Assembly: GCA_031550095.1 (NCBI GenBank)
Contig: JAVBOX010000117.1
Span: forward strand, 1 to 34,834
DNA length: 34,834 bases
Source: Avichristensenella sp031550095
Lineage (GTDB): Bacteria > Bacillota > Clostridia > Christensenellales > Aristaeellaceae
Direction: 5' to 3'
Shown piece after piece: positions 16,107 to 25,104 of this stretch (its first letter is position 1; each line of letters starts with the position of its first letter). The notes beneath the pieces are model-generated. The model saw nothing but the letters and a program-made list of their open reading frames with translations, made no database searches and was not told where the DNA came from. The position numbers and the translations under genes were made by a program.

Positions 16107-18662
16107 ATGGCAACGCTTATTGTAAACGGCAAGACCATACAATCGAACCTGGACATGAAGCTCCTTGACTTCCTGCGGGATGAGCTCAGGCTCACCTCCG
16201 TGAAAAACGGTTGCGGTTCCGGAACTTGCGGCACATGCACCATTCTGGTGGATGGCAAAAAGGTCCGCAGCTGCGTGCTGACGGTCGCAAAAATGGACGG
16301 CAAGCGAATCACCACGGTGGAAGGTTTAAGCGAGCGGGAAAGAGAGGTCTATGTTCACTGCTTTGGCCAGGCCGGAGCGGTTCAGTGCGGCTTTTGCATA
16401 CCGGGCCTGGTGATCAGCGCAAAGGCCCTGCTGGATGAAACGCCCTCCCCCACTAGGGCGCAAGTCAAGCAGGCGATTCGGGGCAACATCTGCCGCTGCA
16501 CGGGATATCAAAAGATCGAGGACGCCATCCTGCTGGCGGCCGACCTTTTGCGGGAAAACCACCCCCTTTCCGAAGCTCGGCAAAGTGCGCTGGCCGGCAC
16601 GGATTTCATCCGCGTGGATACCCGCGAGAAGGTGTTGGGCACAGGGGAATTTGTGGACGACATCATCGTACCCGGCATGCTCTACGCGAAGGCCCTCCGA
16701 ACGAAATACCCAAGAGCCCGCGTTCTCTCCATTGACGCGTCCAAAGCGCTCGCCCACCCGGATGTGGCGCGGGTTTTGACCGCCAGGGATGTCCCTTTCA
16801 ACAAGTGCGGCCATCTGGTACCGGACTGGGATGTAATGATCGCCGAGGGAGATATCACGCGATATGTAGGCGATGCCGTGGCGCTGGTGGCCACCCGCCA
16901 CAAGGAAACCCTGGACGAGGCGCTTTCCCTGGTTCATGTGGATTACGAGGAGCTAACCCCCATCACGAGCCCTGAGGCCGCCTTAAAGGAAGGCGCGCCG
17001 AGGCTTCATGAAAGGGGAAACATCCTGTTCACCCAGGAATTAAAGCGGGGGGATGCGGACGCGGCCATCGCCTCCGCGGCGCATGTGGTAACCCGGCACT
17101 ATTCCACCCCCATGACCGACCACGCCTTCATGGAACCCGAATGCGCCATTGCCATTCCGGATGGGAACGGCGGGCTTTTGATGTATACCGGCTCCCAGTC
17201 CGTCTATGACGAGCGGCGGGAGATCAGCCGGATGCTTCAACTTCCCGACGACAAAGTTCGCTCCCAGTCTAAGCTGGTGGGCGGCGGCTTTGGCGGAAAA
17301 GAGGATATGAGCGTCCAGCATCACGCCGCGCTGATGGCATTCCATACGGGACAACCCGTGAAAGTCAAGTTCTCCCGGGAAGAAAGCCTCCTGATACATA
17401 CCAAGCGCCATGCCATGGAGATGGACTTCACCACCGCCTGCGACAAGGACGGCAAGCTTCTCGCCATGCGCGCGAGGATCGTTTCAGATTGCGGGGCGTA
17501 TGCCTCCCTGGGCGGCCCTGTTTTGCAGCGGGCATGCACCCACGCGGGTGGGCCCTATAATTTTCAACACGTGGACATTGTCGGCACCTGCGTATACACC
17601 AACAATGTGCCCGGCGGGGCTTTCCGCGGCTTTGGGGTGACCCAGAGCTGCTTCGCCGGGGAGCAAAACCTGAACCTGCTGGCGGAAGCTGTGGGCATCT
17701 CCCCCTGGGAGATCCGCCGCAGGAACGCCATTCAGCCGGGACAGGTGCTGCCCAACGGCCAGATCGCTTCCCCGGATACGGCGTTTTTGGAATGCCTTGA
17801 GGCGGTGAAAGACGCTTTTGAATCCAGCCCTTATGCGGGCATCGCGGGCTGCATGAAGAACAGCGGCCTTGGCGTAGGCGTGCCGGACGCGGGCCGATGC
17901 GAATTGTTCATCATGGATGGCATGGTGCGCGTCCGCACCTCAGCCGCCTGCATCGGCCAGGGCATCGCCACCATCTGCACCTCTATGGTCTGCACGGCCA
18001 CAGGCCTTTCGCCAGAAAAGATATACCATGAGCGGCCCGATACCGCCGTCACCCCCAATTCCGGAACCACCACCGCCAGCCGGCAAACCCTCTTCACCGG
18101 GGAAGCCACCCGCGTCGCGGCGGAAAAGCTCAAAGAAGCGCTGGATCAGGGCGAATCCCTTGAGCGCTTGGAGGGCAGGGCCTTCTACGGTGAGTATGTG
18201 GGCGTGACCGACAAAATAGGCGCGGAGAGGCCCAACCCAGTAAGCCATATCGCCTACGGATATGGCGCCCAGGTGGTGATCATGGATGAAAGCAAGCGGG
18301 TAACCCGGGTGGTCGCTGCCCACGATATCGGCCGGGTGATCAACCCCAAAGCCTGCGCGGGGCAGATTGAGGGCGGCGTGGTGATGGGCCTTGGATACGG
18401 TTTGACGGAAGATTTTCTGATGGACGGAGGATATGTCAAGAGCAAGTACGGTACCTTGGGCCTCTTGCGGGCTACGGATGTTCCACCCATCGACGTGATC
18501 CTCGTGGAGAAAAGCGATCCCAACGGCTTGGCCTACGGCGCGAAAGGCGTGGGGGAAATCTGCGCGGTGGCAGCTGCCCCGGCGGCCGCGGCGGCGGCAA
18601 AGCAGGTAGACGGGGAATTCCGCTGGAAGTTGCCCATGGATCATACGGCGTACCGCATTTGA
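16107..18662 (+). CDS. xdhD: XdhD-type fused 2Fe-2S/molybdenum xanthine dehydrogenase family protein
   Basis: An 851-residue fusion of an iron-sulfur domain and a molybdenum-binding domain. Residues 1-80 hold the plant-ferredoxin-type cluster (CGSGTCGTCTILVDGKKVRSC). The second cluster follows at CGFCIPG (near 95) and CRCTGY (near 130). From about 180 the CoxL/XdhA-like part shows GGGFGGKED, GGAFRGFGVTQ, GQIEGGVVMGLGYGLTEDF and the catalytic Glu in KGVGEICA. It should hydroxylate a purine such as hypoxanthine or xanthine, or run in reverse on urate. There is no FAD domain and no separate FAD subunit gene nearby, unlike E. coli, where ygfM accompanies xdhD. A strong AAAGGAGG precedes the ATG. 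Substrate and selenium dependence cannot be read from sequence. Confidence 0.92.
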   Translation: MATLIVNGKTIQSNLDMKLLDFLRDELRLTSVKNGCGSGTCGTCTILVDGKKVRSCVLTVAKMDGKRITTVEGLSEREREVYVHCFGQAGAVQCGFCIPGLVISAKALLDETPSPTRAQVKQAIRGNICRCTGYQKIEDAILLAADLLRENHPLSEARQSALAGTDFIRVDTREKVLGTGEFVDDIIVPGMLYAKALRTKYPRARVLSIDASKALAHPDVARVLTARDVPFNKCGHLVPDWDVMIAEGDITRYVGDAVALVATRHKETLDEALSLVHVDYEELTPITSPEAALKEGAPRLHERGNILFTQELKRGDADAAIASAAHVVTRHYSTPMTDHAFMEPECAIAIPDGNGGLLMYTGSQSVYDERREISRMLQLPDDKVRSQSKLVGGGFGGKEDMSVQHHAALMAFHTGQPVKVKFSREESLLIHTKRHAMEMDFTTACDKDGKLLAMRARIVSDCGAYASLGGPVLQRACTHAGGPYNFQHVDIVGTCVYTNNVPGGAFRGFGVTQSCFAGEQNLNLLAEAVGISPWEIRRRNAIQPGQVLPNGQIASPDTAFLECLEAVKDAFESSPYAGIAGCMKNSGLGVGVPDAGRCELFIMDGMVRVRTSAACIGQGIATICTSMVCTATGLSPEKIYHERPDTAVTPNSGTTTASRQTLFTGEATRVAAEKLKEALDQGESLERLEGRAFYGEYVGVTDKIGAERPNPVSHIAYGYGAQVVIMDESKRVTRVVAAHDIGRVINPKACAGQIEGGVVMGLGYGLTEDFLMDGGYVKSKYGTLGLLRATDVPPIDVILVEKSDPNGLAYGAKGVGEICAVAAAPAAAAAAKQVDGEFRWKLPMDHTAYRI

Positions 18663-18779
18663 TAGACGAAGTAGGCCGGCCTTTGGCCAACCTCCGTATC
18701 TCATTCAGCTCTTTTGGAGAATCCAGCAAAGAAAAACCCCATCGGAAAGAGATCGTTACGGAAAGAGGAGAGTGACCCC

Positions 18780-20204
18780 ATGGTACAGACGGAACCCTTA
18801 CGGAAGAAAGCCTCGCTTTTTGATCTGGACGGCACACCACCCCTGTCCCAGGCAACCCCGCTAGCGCTTCAGCACGTCGTCGCGATGATCGTCGGTTGTG
18901 TTACGCCTGCCCTCATCATCGGCAACATCCCTCAGCTTGGTTTGTCGGAGGCCAGCAAGGTGCAGATGATTCAGGCTTCCCTCATCATCGCGGCCATCTC
19001 CACCCTTTTGCAGCTTTTCCCCATCGGCGGCCTCCGGAACGCGGGCTTTCGGTTTGGCGCGGGCTTGCCGGTGATCTTAGGCATCAGCTTTGCCTATCTC
19101 CCCTCCCTTCAGGGCATCGCCACCGCTGAGGATGGCTTGGGCATGGCTTATATCGCCGGTTCCATGGCGGTGGGCGGCGTTGTGGCCATGGTCGTTGGAT
19201 TCTTCATCAAGCACATCCGCAAGTTCTTCCCCCCGCTCATCACCGGCACAGTCATCTTTACCATTGGCCTTTCCCTCTACCCTACCGCCATCAACTACAT
19301 GGCAGGCGGCGCGGCCAACAACCAGCACCTGGTGGTGGAGGTGAAGCGCCTGACGGAAGCCCTGGTATACGGTTCCTGGCAGAACTGGCTGGTGGCGCTC
19401 ATTACCCTTGGCGTCGTGGTCGCCTTGAACCACTGGGCTAAGGGCATCGCTAAGCTGGCCTCCATCCTCATCGGTATGGCGGCAGGCTATCTGGTGGCCA
19501 TTTGCTTTGGCATGGTGGACTTTTCCAGCATCGGCCGGGCGGGCATCGTGTCCGCGCCGTCCCTGCTTCCCTTTGGGTTGAAGTTTGACATCGGCGCCTG
19601 CATCGCCATCGGCATCCTCTTCTTCATCAACTCTATCCAGGCCATCGGGGATTTTACGGCCACCACCGTAGGCGGCATGGACCGAGAGCCTACGGACCAG
19701 GAGCTCACCGGCGGCATCTTCTGCTACGGGGCCACCAACCTGGTCGCGGCGTTCTTCGGCGGGTTGCCTACCGCCACATACAGCCAGAATGTTGGCATCG
19801 TGGTCACAACCAAAGTCGTCAACCGGGTTGTTTTTGGCATGGCGGCGTTGGTCATTTTGCTGGCGGGGATCTTTCCCAAGTTCTCTGCCCTTTTGACCAC
19901 CATCCCTCAGTGCGTTCTCGGCGGAGCGACGGTGATGGTCTTCTCCACCATTGCTATGACGGGCATCAAGCTGATCACATCCGAAAAGATGGACTACCGG
20001 ACAACCTCCATCGTGGGCCTTTCCGTAGCGTTGGGCGTGGGCATCTATCAGGCTTCCGGCTCGATTGGCCAGTTCCCAGCCACTTTTACCACCATCTTCG
20101 GTCGCTCTCCCGTGGTTGTGGCGACGATCATGGCGCTGGTATTGAACCAGATCCTGCCCCGGCCCAAGGACGCAGCACAGCTCACGAGCGAAAAGAAAGC
20201 ATAA
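18780..20204 (+). CDS. NCS2-family uracil/xanthine (urate) permease
   Basis: A 474-residue membrane protein with about 12-14 hydrophobic segments and NCS2 motifs: LALQHVVAMIVGCVTPALII at the start, GDFTATTVGGMDREPTDQEL in the middle and ATYSQNVGIVVTTKVVNRV, a variant of the family signature around QNxG. It imports a nucleobase with protons or sodium and is the natural entry point for the pathway; xanthine, urate or uracil are all possible. The ATG at 18780 is preferred over an upstream start at 18714 because GAGGAG lies nine bases before it. It ends the plus-strand operon and is followed by a strong terminator. The 117-base gap after xdhD shows no convincing promoter. Confidence 0.92.
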   Translation: MVQTEPLRKKASLFDLDGTPPLSQATPLALQHVVAMIVGCVTPALIIGNIPQLGLSEASKVQMIQASLIIAAISTLLQLFPIGGLRNAGFRFGAGLPVILGISFAYLPSLQGIATAEDGLGMAYIAGSMAVGGVVAMVVGFFIKHIRKFFPPLITGTVIFTIGLSLYPTAINYMAGGAANNQHLVVEVKRLTEALVYGSWQNWLVALITLGVVVALNHWAKGIAKLASILIGMAAGYLVAICFGMVDFSSIGRAGIVSAPSLLPFGLKFDIGACIAIGILFFINSIQAIGDFTATTVGGMDREPTDQELTGGIFCYGATNLVAAFFGGLPTATYSQNVGIVVTTKVVNRVVFGMAALVILLAGIFPKFSALLTTIPQCVLGGATVMVFSTIAMTGIKLITSEKMDYRTTSIVGLSVALGVGIYQASGSIGQFPATFTTIFGRSPVVVATIMALVLNQILPRPKDAAQLTSEKKA

Positions 20205-20254
20205 TGACGCGAGAAAAAGGCCTTCCCAAAGTCAGGCAAGAACAACTCATGCCG

Positions 20255-20285
20255 CCCCGGAAGCAAAATCGCTTTCGGGGTTTTT
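20255..20285 (+). terminator. Intrinsic terminator after the purine permease
   Basis: Stem CCCCGGAAGC (20255-20264) with GCTTTCGGGG (20271-20280), ten pairs with one G-T, six-base loop and TTTTT. It ends the ssnA-to-permease transcript. Confidence 0.93.
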
Positions 20286-20360
20286 GCATGTTTTACCATT
20301 GAATCGCCGTTATTATGAAAAACATGGTTAATCAAAAAGCATACAATGGAGGATATTCTC

Positions 20361-21416
20361 ATGTGTAAGCAACGGTTTATCATTCTTCTTTGCGTCATGT
20401 GTGTTTTTCAGGCAGCTGTCGCCCTTGCCGAAGGCTCCTGGGGGCAAATCAACCAAGAGATCAACCGTCCCGTAGGGTGGGAGAAATTTACAACCGAAAG
20501 TCCCTTCGCGCTGGGTGAAAAGCGCCAGATCGGCGACCTTAACGGCAAGGCCCTCTTTGAGATAGGCTTTGGATCCTATCCCAGCATCGATGGTTCCACG
20601 GTGTCCGTGCCCATGGCCATGGAGTTCGCTCGGCAGCACCTGCCCATCGGCGAGGAAGATCTGAAAGACTTCGTACATTTTTCCACCACCCACGCCGCCT
20701 ACCTGCATCTCATCGAGAAAAAGCCCAACCTGGGCATCCAGATACCGGGACAAAACCTGATTCTGGAGGAAACCCGGCCCGTAGACCTCATGATCGGCAC
20801 GGAGCCCTCCGACGAAGAGCTGGCAATCGCCCAAGCCGCGGGGGTCGAGCTCGTGAAGGCGCCTGTCTGTTACGACGCCTTTGTGTTTATCACACACCGG
20901 AACAACCCGGTGGACAGCCTAGCCCGCCAGCAGGTTCAGGACATCTACAGCGGCAAGGTCACCCGCTGGAGCGAAGTAGGCGGGGAGGATATGCCCATCG
21001 TCGCCCTCCAAAGAGAAAAGAACTCCGGCAGCCAGACGGCCATGGAAAACCTTGTCATGCAGGGCATGCCCTTGGCGCCGGTCCCCACCGAACTGGTTAC
21101 CCAGGAAATGGGGCAACTGGTGGAGCAGGTTGCCCAATACACAAACGACAGCATGCGTATGGGATATACTTACTTATTTTATATCAATACCTTGTATAAG
21201 AACGATGACATCAAGGTTTTATCCATTGATGGCGTATCCCCGACAGCCGAAAACCTGCGTTCAGGAGCGTATCCCTTCGCCACCAACTATTTTGGCGTCA
21301 TTCGAATGGGCGACGAAGAAGCGCCGGGAGGCAAATTCCTGACTTGGATGCAAAGTGAGGAAGGGCAAAGGGCCATTCGCCAAGCAGGCTATGTGACGCT
21401 AAAGTTCATTCCATGA
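20361..21416 (+). CDS. Secreted PstS-like substrate-binding protein
   Basis: A 351-residue secreted protein with signal peptide (about residues 1-23, ending VALA before EGSW) and a periplasmic-binding fold of the phosphate-binding (PBP-like) type. Family features include VQDIYSGKVTRWSEVGG near 193 and REKNSGSQTAMENLVMQG near 217, where phosphate-binding proteins carry the SGSGT loop; here it is SGSQT. The start ATG at 20361 has GGAGG eight bases upstream. No lipobox is visible, and no Pst permease or ATPase is nearby, so a transport role is unproven; a sensing or scavenging role is possible. The next gene overlaps or nearly overlaps its stop and is translationally coupled. Its insertion between the two arms of the purine cluster is unexplained. 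Confidence 0.8.
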   Translation: MCKQRFIILLCVMCVFQAAVALAEGSWGQINQEINRPVGWEKFTTESPFALGEKRQIGDLNGKALFEIGFGSYPSIDGSTVSVPMAMEFARQHLPIGEEDLKDFVHFSTTHAAYLHLIEKKPNLGIQIPGQNLILEETRPVDLMIGTEPSDEELAIAQAAGVELVKAPVCYDAFVFITHRNNPVDSLARQQVQDIYSGKVTRWSEVGGEDMPIVALQREKNSGSQTAMENLVMQGMPLAPVPTELVTQEMGQLVEQVAQYTNDSMRMGYTYLFYINTLYKNDDIKVLSIDGVSPTAENLRSGAYPFATNYFGVIRMGDEEAPGGKFLTWMQSEEGQRAIRQAGYVTLKFIP

Positions 21417-21430
21417 AAGGAGCAATGTCT

Positions 21431-24058
21431 ATGCGCAGATGGATAGCATGCCTGCTGACGCTGATGCTGAGCCTATCGGCAACCGTCGGGCTGGCCGATC
21501 ACGCCATATCCGAGCTTGGCTGTTTTGTGGAAAAAGACGGCGTGGTCTATTGGGTTGGCAAAAGCTTTGCCATAGCGGTGAGGCTGCTGAATCAGGAAAG
21601 CATACGGATTCTTGGAACCATCGAAGGCGTTCCCGTGAGCATCGAACACCGTGATGACCTGTTTGAAACCAATACGGCCCGGGAATTGATCATTGAAAAG
21701 CTTGGCAAAGAATCAAGCGCCGGCTTTCATATCAAGGATTGGCCCAACCTTGAGCGCGTTGTGTTTGAGGGAACGGACTGGCCCATGTCCGATATCCGCA
21801 TCTTAGGCTGTCGAAACCTTGCCGAATTGACATTCCCAGATAGGATTTCCACCGGGGAAAATGGATTTTCAGAAATACAACTGGCCTATTTGGATAAGCT
21901 TCGTTCCCTCACGCTTCCAGCCTGCGAGGACTCTTATTATTTTGAAGTTGAGGCATGCGACGCGCTGGAATCCCTTATTTTTTCCAGCGAGAGCTACCTG
22001 CCCTATTCCCTAAGCGTCTTCTCCGCAATGCCCCGGTTATCCCAAGTGGTTTTTGCGGAGAATACCAAAAAAGCAACCCTTATAGATGGCGTTGTATACG
22101 GAAGGTACGACGGTGAGGAAGGGCCTTCTCTGCTGCTGTATCCGTCAGGGCTTGTGAACGAGGAGCTTGCCATTGCCGAGGGCACGCGCAATATCGCGTA
22201 CAGAGCCATTGGCTCCGCACCAAATCTTTTGAAAATTCATCTGCCCGCGTCCCTGGAAACGTTCGATGGGCTCTGCAGTCCGCAAAACCTGGAATCCGTC
22301 CAGGTGCATCCGGAAAACCCATGGTACAAGGACGTGGACGGCATCCTCTTCAGCAAGGATGGAAAGACTCTTTATACCCTGCCCAACGGAAGCCGCGAAG
22401 AATACGAGGTGCCGAAAGGCGTGGAAATCTTGGCCTTCCCTTACTATGTTAACAACGACAAGCTTCGCAAGGTAACCTTGCCCGAGGGATACCAACGCCT
22501 GGAAGCGAGCCAGTTGGACGCCTATAAAGCTTTGGAAGAAATCCGGCTGCCCGCATCCATACAGTACATCGATCCAGATGTGTTTTACGGCATGAGCACC
22601 CTCCGCAGCATTACCGTATCCGATAAAAACAAAACCTATCGGAGCATAGGCGGGGCTCTTTTTACCAAGGATGGCAAAGAGCTCCTGTGCCTGCCCGCCA
22701 TGGTTGGCCCGGAATACACCGTCCCGGAAGGCACGGAACGGATCAACGTGAATGCCTTTGGGAAAAACGGTATTCTGGAGCGCCTGATTCTTCCCCAAAG
22801 CCTGCTGGAATTCAATCCGTACAAGCTTTCTAGCCATGATCATCTTCGGGAGATCCAAGTGGCGGAAGGGAACAGCAGGTATGCCAGCGTAGACGGCGTT
22901 CTCTATGACAAGGACAAAAAAAACCTGTTGGCCTATCCATCCATTCGCGACTTGGCTTACGATGTTCTTCCCGGAACCGAAAACATAGGCCCCTACGCCT
23001 TTGCTCACAACGAGTTTCTTCAGGTGGTAAACCTCCCCCAGTCTGTAAAATCCATCGGGGATTACGCCTTTTTGCAGTGTGGGGCGTTGGCCAGCATATC
23101 CTTGCCCATGGGATTGAAGCACATTGGCGAATACGCGTTTGACTATTGCCCCGTTTTGGAGTCCATCGTCCTTCCCAAGGGCCTTGAAACCATTGCGGGC
23201 AGTACCTTCACTTATTACGGCCGAATGGAGGAGATCTGGCTACCCCCGGACGCTCTTTTCTTTCAAGGAGATTTTGAAGAATGGGCTCGCTACACAACTT
23301 CTTTCGTGGTAGACAGAGGCTCCGCATCCCAGGCGTGGCTGGATGAAAAGGGCATATCCTACCGTTTGCAAGAGGACGCCTTGAGTATGAGGCCATCCGT
23401 TTACCAAGATGCGGTTCTGGGAAGAGGATTGCCAGAGGAACGGATTGCAATCCGGGAAACCGTGGATGGCGCTTCTAGCATTGTATCCGACTGTCCAGCC
23501 GGCACAGGCGCAAAGGTAATCGGTGTTGCGGAAACCTGTTACCGGGTGATGGTGGGTGACGCGCTAGGCTATGTTGATCAGAAAGCCATTATTCTTTTGC
23601 CCGAGTCTGGCAACGATACCGTCTTTAGCAGGGGAACAATGCTAACCTCATCGCCAATATTCACCTACGCATGCCAAGAAGCCGCTGAGCTTACACGCCT
23701 AGAAAAAGGCCATTCTGTCACGCTGATTGACCTGGAAGGGGTTTGGTATCGGGTGAAGAAAGGCGAGGTTGAAGGATATATACCCGCTCAAACGGTTTTA
23801 CCCGTTCGCTCGGATGATTCTGACGAATACTACAGAGCGCTTGGGGCGGTCATCTGCCCAAACGAGGCGGTTCCGGCGGTTCTTCACTCTTATCCCGCTG
23901 ACGGCGCTCCCCTTCTTTCTGAACTCTACAGCGGCGCTATATTGTTTGGCCTTCGAGAAGCGAAAGATTGGTTCTATGTGAGAACCATGGACGGGCTGTA
24001 CGGGTTCATCCGTTCGGAAAATTTTAAAATGATCGATCCCATTTATGGAGTTGGATGA
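21431..24058 (+). CDS. BspA-like leucine-rich-repeat secreted protein with SH3-like C-terminus
   Basis: An 875-residue secreted protein. A signal peptide covers about residues 1-24 (MRRWIACLLTLMLSLSATVG). Most of residues 100-640 consist of LRR_5/BspA-type repeats, clearest in YAFAHNEFLQVVNLPQSVKS, IGDYAFLQCGALASISLP and IGEYAFDYCPVLESIVLP. From about 685 three SH3-like segments follow (VMVGDALGYVDQ, VKKGEVEGYIPAQ, VRTMDGLYGFIRSEN). Such proteins usually bind surfaces, host glycoproteins or peptidoglycan; no LPXTG motif is seen. The ATG at 21431 is best, since AAAGGAG lies eight bases upstream; starts at 21413 and 21425 have poor spacing. It is coupled to the PstS-like gene (14-base gap). Its function beside purine genes is unknown. 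Confidence 0.88.
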   Translation: MRRWIACLLTLMLSLSATVGLADHAISELGCFVEKDGVVYWVGKSFAIAVRLLNQESIRILGTIEGVPVSIEHRDDLFETNTARELIIEKLGKESSAGFHIKDWPNLERVVFEGTDWPMSDIRILGCRNLAELTFPDRISTGENGFSEIQLAYLDKLRSLTLPACEDSYYFEVEACDALESLIFSSESYLPYSLSVFSAMPRLSQVVFAENTKKATLIDGVVYGRYDGEEGPSLLLYPSGLVNEELAIAEGTRNIAYRAIGSAPNLLKIHLPASLETFDGLCSPQNLESVQVHPENPWYKDVDGILFSKDGKTLYTLPNGSREEYEVPKGVEILAFPYYVNNDKLRKVTLPEGYQRLEASQLDAYKALEEIRLPASIQYIDPDVFYGMSTLRSITVSDKNKTYRSIGGALFTKDGKELLCLPAMVGPEYTVPEGTERINVNAFGKNGILERLILPQSLLEFNPYKLSSHDHLREIQVAEGNSRYASVDGVLYDKDKKNLLAYPSIRDLAYDVLPGTENIGPYAFAHNEFLQVVNLPQSVKSIGDYAFLQCGALASISLPMGLKHIGEYAFDYCPVLESIVLPKGLETIAGSTFTYYGRMEEIWLPPDALFFQGDFEEWARYTTSFVVDRGSASQAWLDEKGISYRLQEDALSMRPSVYQDAVLGRGLPEERIAIRETVDGASSIVSDCPAGTGAKVIGVAETCYRVMVGDALGYVDQKAIILLPESGNDTVFSRGTMLTSSPIFTYACQEAAELTRLEKGHSVTLIDLEGVWYRVKKGEVEGYIPAQTVLPVRSDDSDEYYRALGAVICPNEAVPAVLHSYPADGAPLLSELYSGAILFGLREAKDWFYVRTMDGLYGFIRSENFKMIDPIYGVG

Positions 24059-24086
24059 ACGAGCGATGTGCTAGCCATAGGTATGC

Positions 24087-24123
24087 AAAAGCTCCGCCCG
24101 CTTTTCGGCGGACGGGGCTTTTT
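24087..24123. terminator. Bidirectional intrinsic terminator between convergent genes
   Basis: AAAAGCTCCG-C-CCGC (24087-24101) pairs with GCGG-A-CGGGGCTTTT (24108-24122) with one mismatch and one G-T. It is flanked by A and T tracts, so it can stop both the leucine-rich-repeat gene and the carbamate kinase operon. Confidence 0.9.
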
Positions 24124-24151
24124 ATTGCAAATCGCTACGCTAAGCAAAATG

Positions 24152-25084
24152 TCAGCCTCTGATCACCGTTCCAGTTCTGCCGGCCATCCCGTCCTTGGCC
24201 TTCTCGAGGAGGGTGATCAGCGCGTACCGACCCGGCCCGCTCTCTGCGAAGTCCAAGGCAGCCTGCACCTTGGGCAGCATGGAGCCGGGAGCAAACTGGC
24301 CTTCTCCAATGTACTTTCTGACCTCCTCGGGCGCCAGGGTGTCAAGCCATTTTTGCTCCGGCTTTCCGAAGTTGATGGCCACCTTCTCCACGGCGGTGAG
24401 GATGATCAGGCAATCAGCCTCCAGCATTTTAGCCATGCAGCAGCTGGCGAAATCCTTGTCAATGACTGCGGCCATGCCCTTTAAATGATTCCCTTGGGCC
24501 ATAACGGGAATTCCGCCGCCGCCGGCCGCTATGACGATCTGCCCCGCCGCCAGCAAATCCTTCACCGTATCAATCTCAACGATTTCCACAGGCTTGGGAG
24601 AGGCGACCACCCGACGATAGCCCCGGCCCGCGTCTTCCATCATGGTGTAACCCTTCTCCCGCGCCAGGCGATCCGCGTCCTCCTTGGAGAAAAAAGCGCC
24701 GATGGGCTTGGTGGGCTTTTGAAAAGCCGGATCTTCCGGATCTACCCGCACCTGGGTGAGCACGGTGGAAACGGGCTTGCGGATGCCCCTATTCAGCAGC
24801 TCTTCCCGGAGCGCATTTTGCAGGTCATAGCCGATATAACCTTGGCTCATAGCCACGCAGACGGAGAGGGGAGCTATGGGTTCCCCACGCACTTTGCTAT
24901 ACTCCACCATAGCGTTCTGGATCATACCCACTTGAGGCCCATTCCCATGGGAGAGGATCACCAGATGACCCTGCTCGATCAGATCCACGATGGCCTTGGA
25001 GGTCTCCTTGACCGCCAGCATCTGCTCCGGCAGGTTATTGCCCAGGGCATTTCCGCCGAGGGCGATGACAATTTTCTTACCCAT
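24152..25084 (-). CDS. arcC: Carbamate kinase
   Basis: A 310-residue cytoplasmic kinase that makes ATP from carbamoyl phosphate and ADP. Visible motifs are IALGGNALG at residues 6-14, SHGNGPQVG near 47, AAGGGGIPV near 205 and KDFASCCMAKMLEADCLIILTAV near 225, all typical of carbamate/acetylglutamate-kinase folds; the length is standard. It is the last gene of the ygeX-ygeY-ygeW operon and corresponds to yqeA of the E. coli purine cluster, where it would recover energy from the YgeW reaction. The ATG at 25084 has GAGAGGAA six bases upstream; an upstream GTG-type start at 25120 would overlap ygeW. It ends at the bidirectional terminator. Confidence 0.95.
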   Translation of the reverse strand: MGKKIVIALGGNALGNNLPEQMLAVKETSKAIVDLIEQGHLVILSHGNGPQVGMIQNAMVEYSKVRGEPIAPLSVCVAMSQGYIGYDLQNALREELLNRGIRKPVSTVLTQVRVDPEDPAFQKPTKPIGAFFSKEDADRLAREKGYTMMEDAGRGYRRVVASPKPVEIVEIDTVKDLLAAGQIVIAAGGGGIPVMAQGNHLKGMAAVIDKDFASCCMAKMLEADCLIILTAVEKVAINFGKPEQKWLDTLAPEEVRKYIGEGQFAPGSMLPKVQAALDFAESGPGRYALITLLEKAKDGMAGRTGTVIRG

Positions 25085-25104
25085 TGCGCATTCCTCTCGT
25101 GGGC

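Noticed and set aside
18663..18779. Hairpin-like GGCCGGCC...GGCC sequence between xdhD and the permease as a terminator
   Set aside because: The pairing is short and there is no T tract; the permease is most likely cotranscribed with xdhD.
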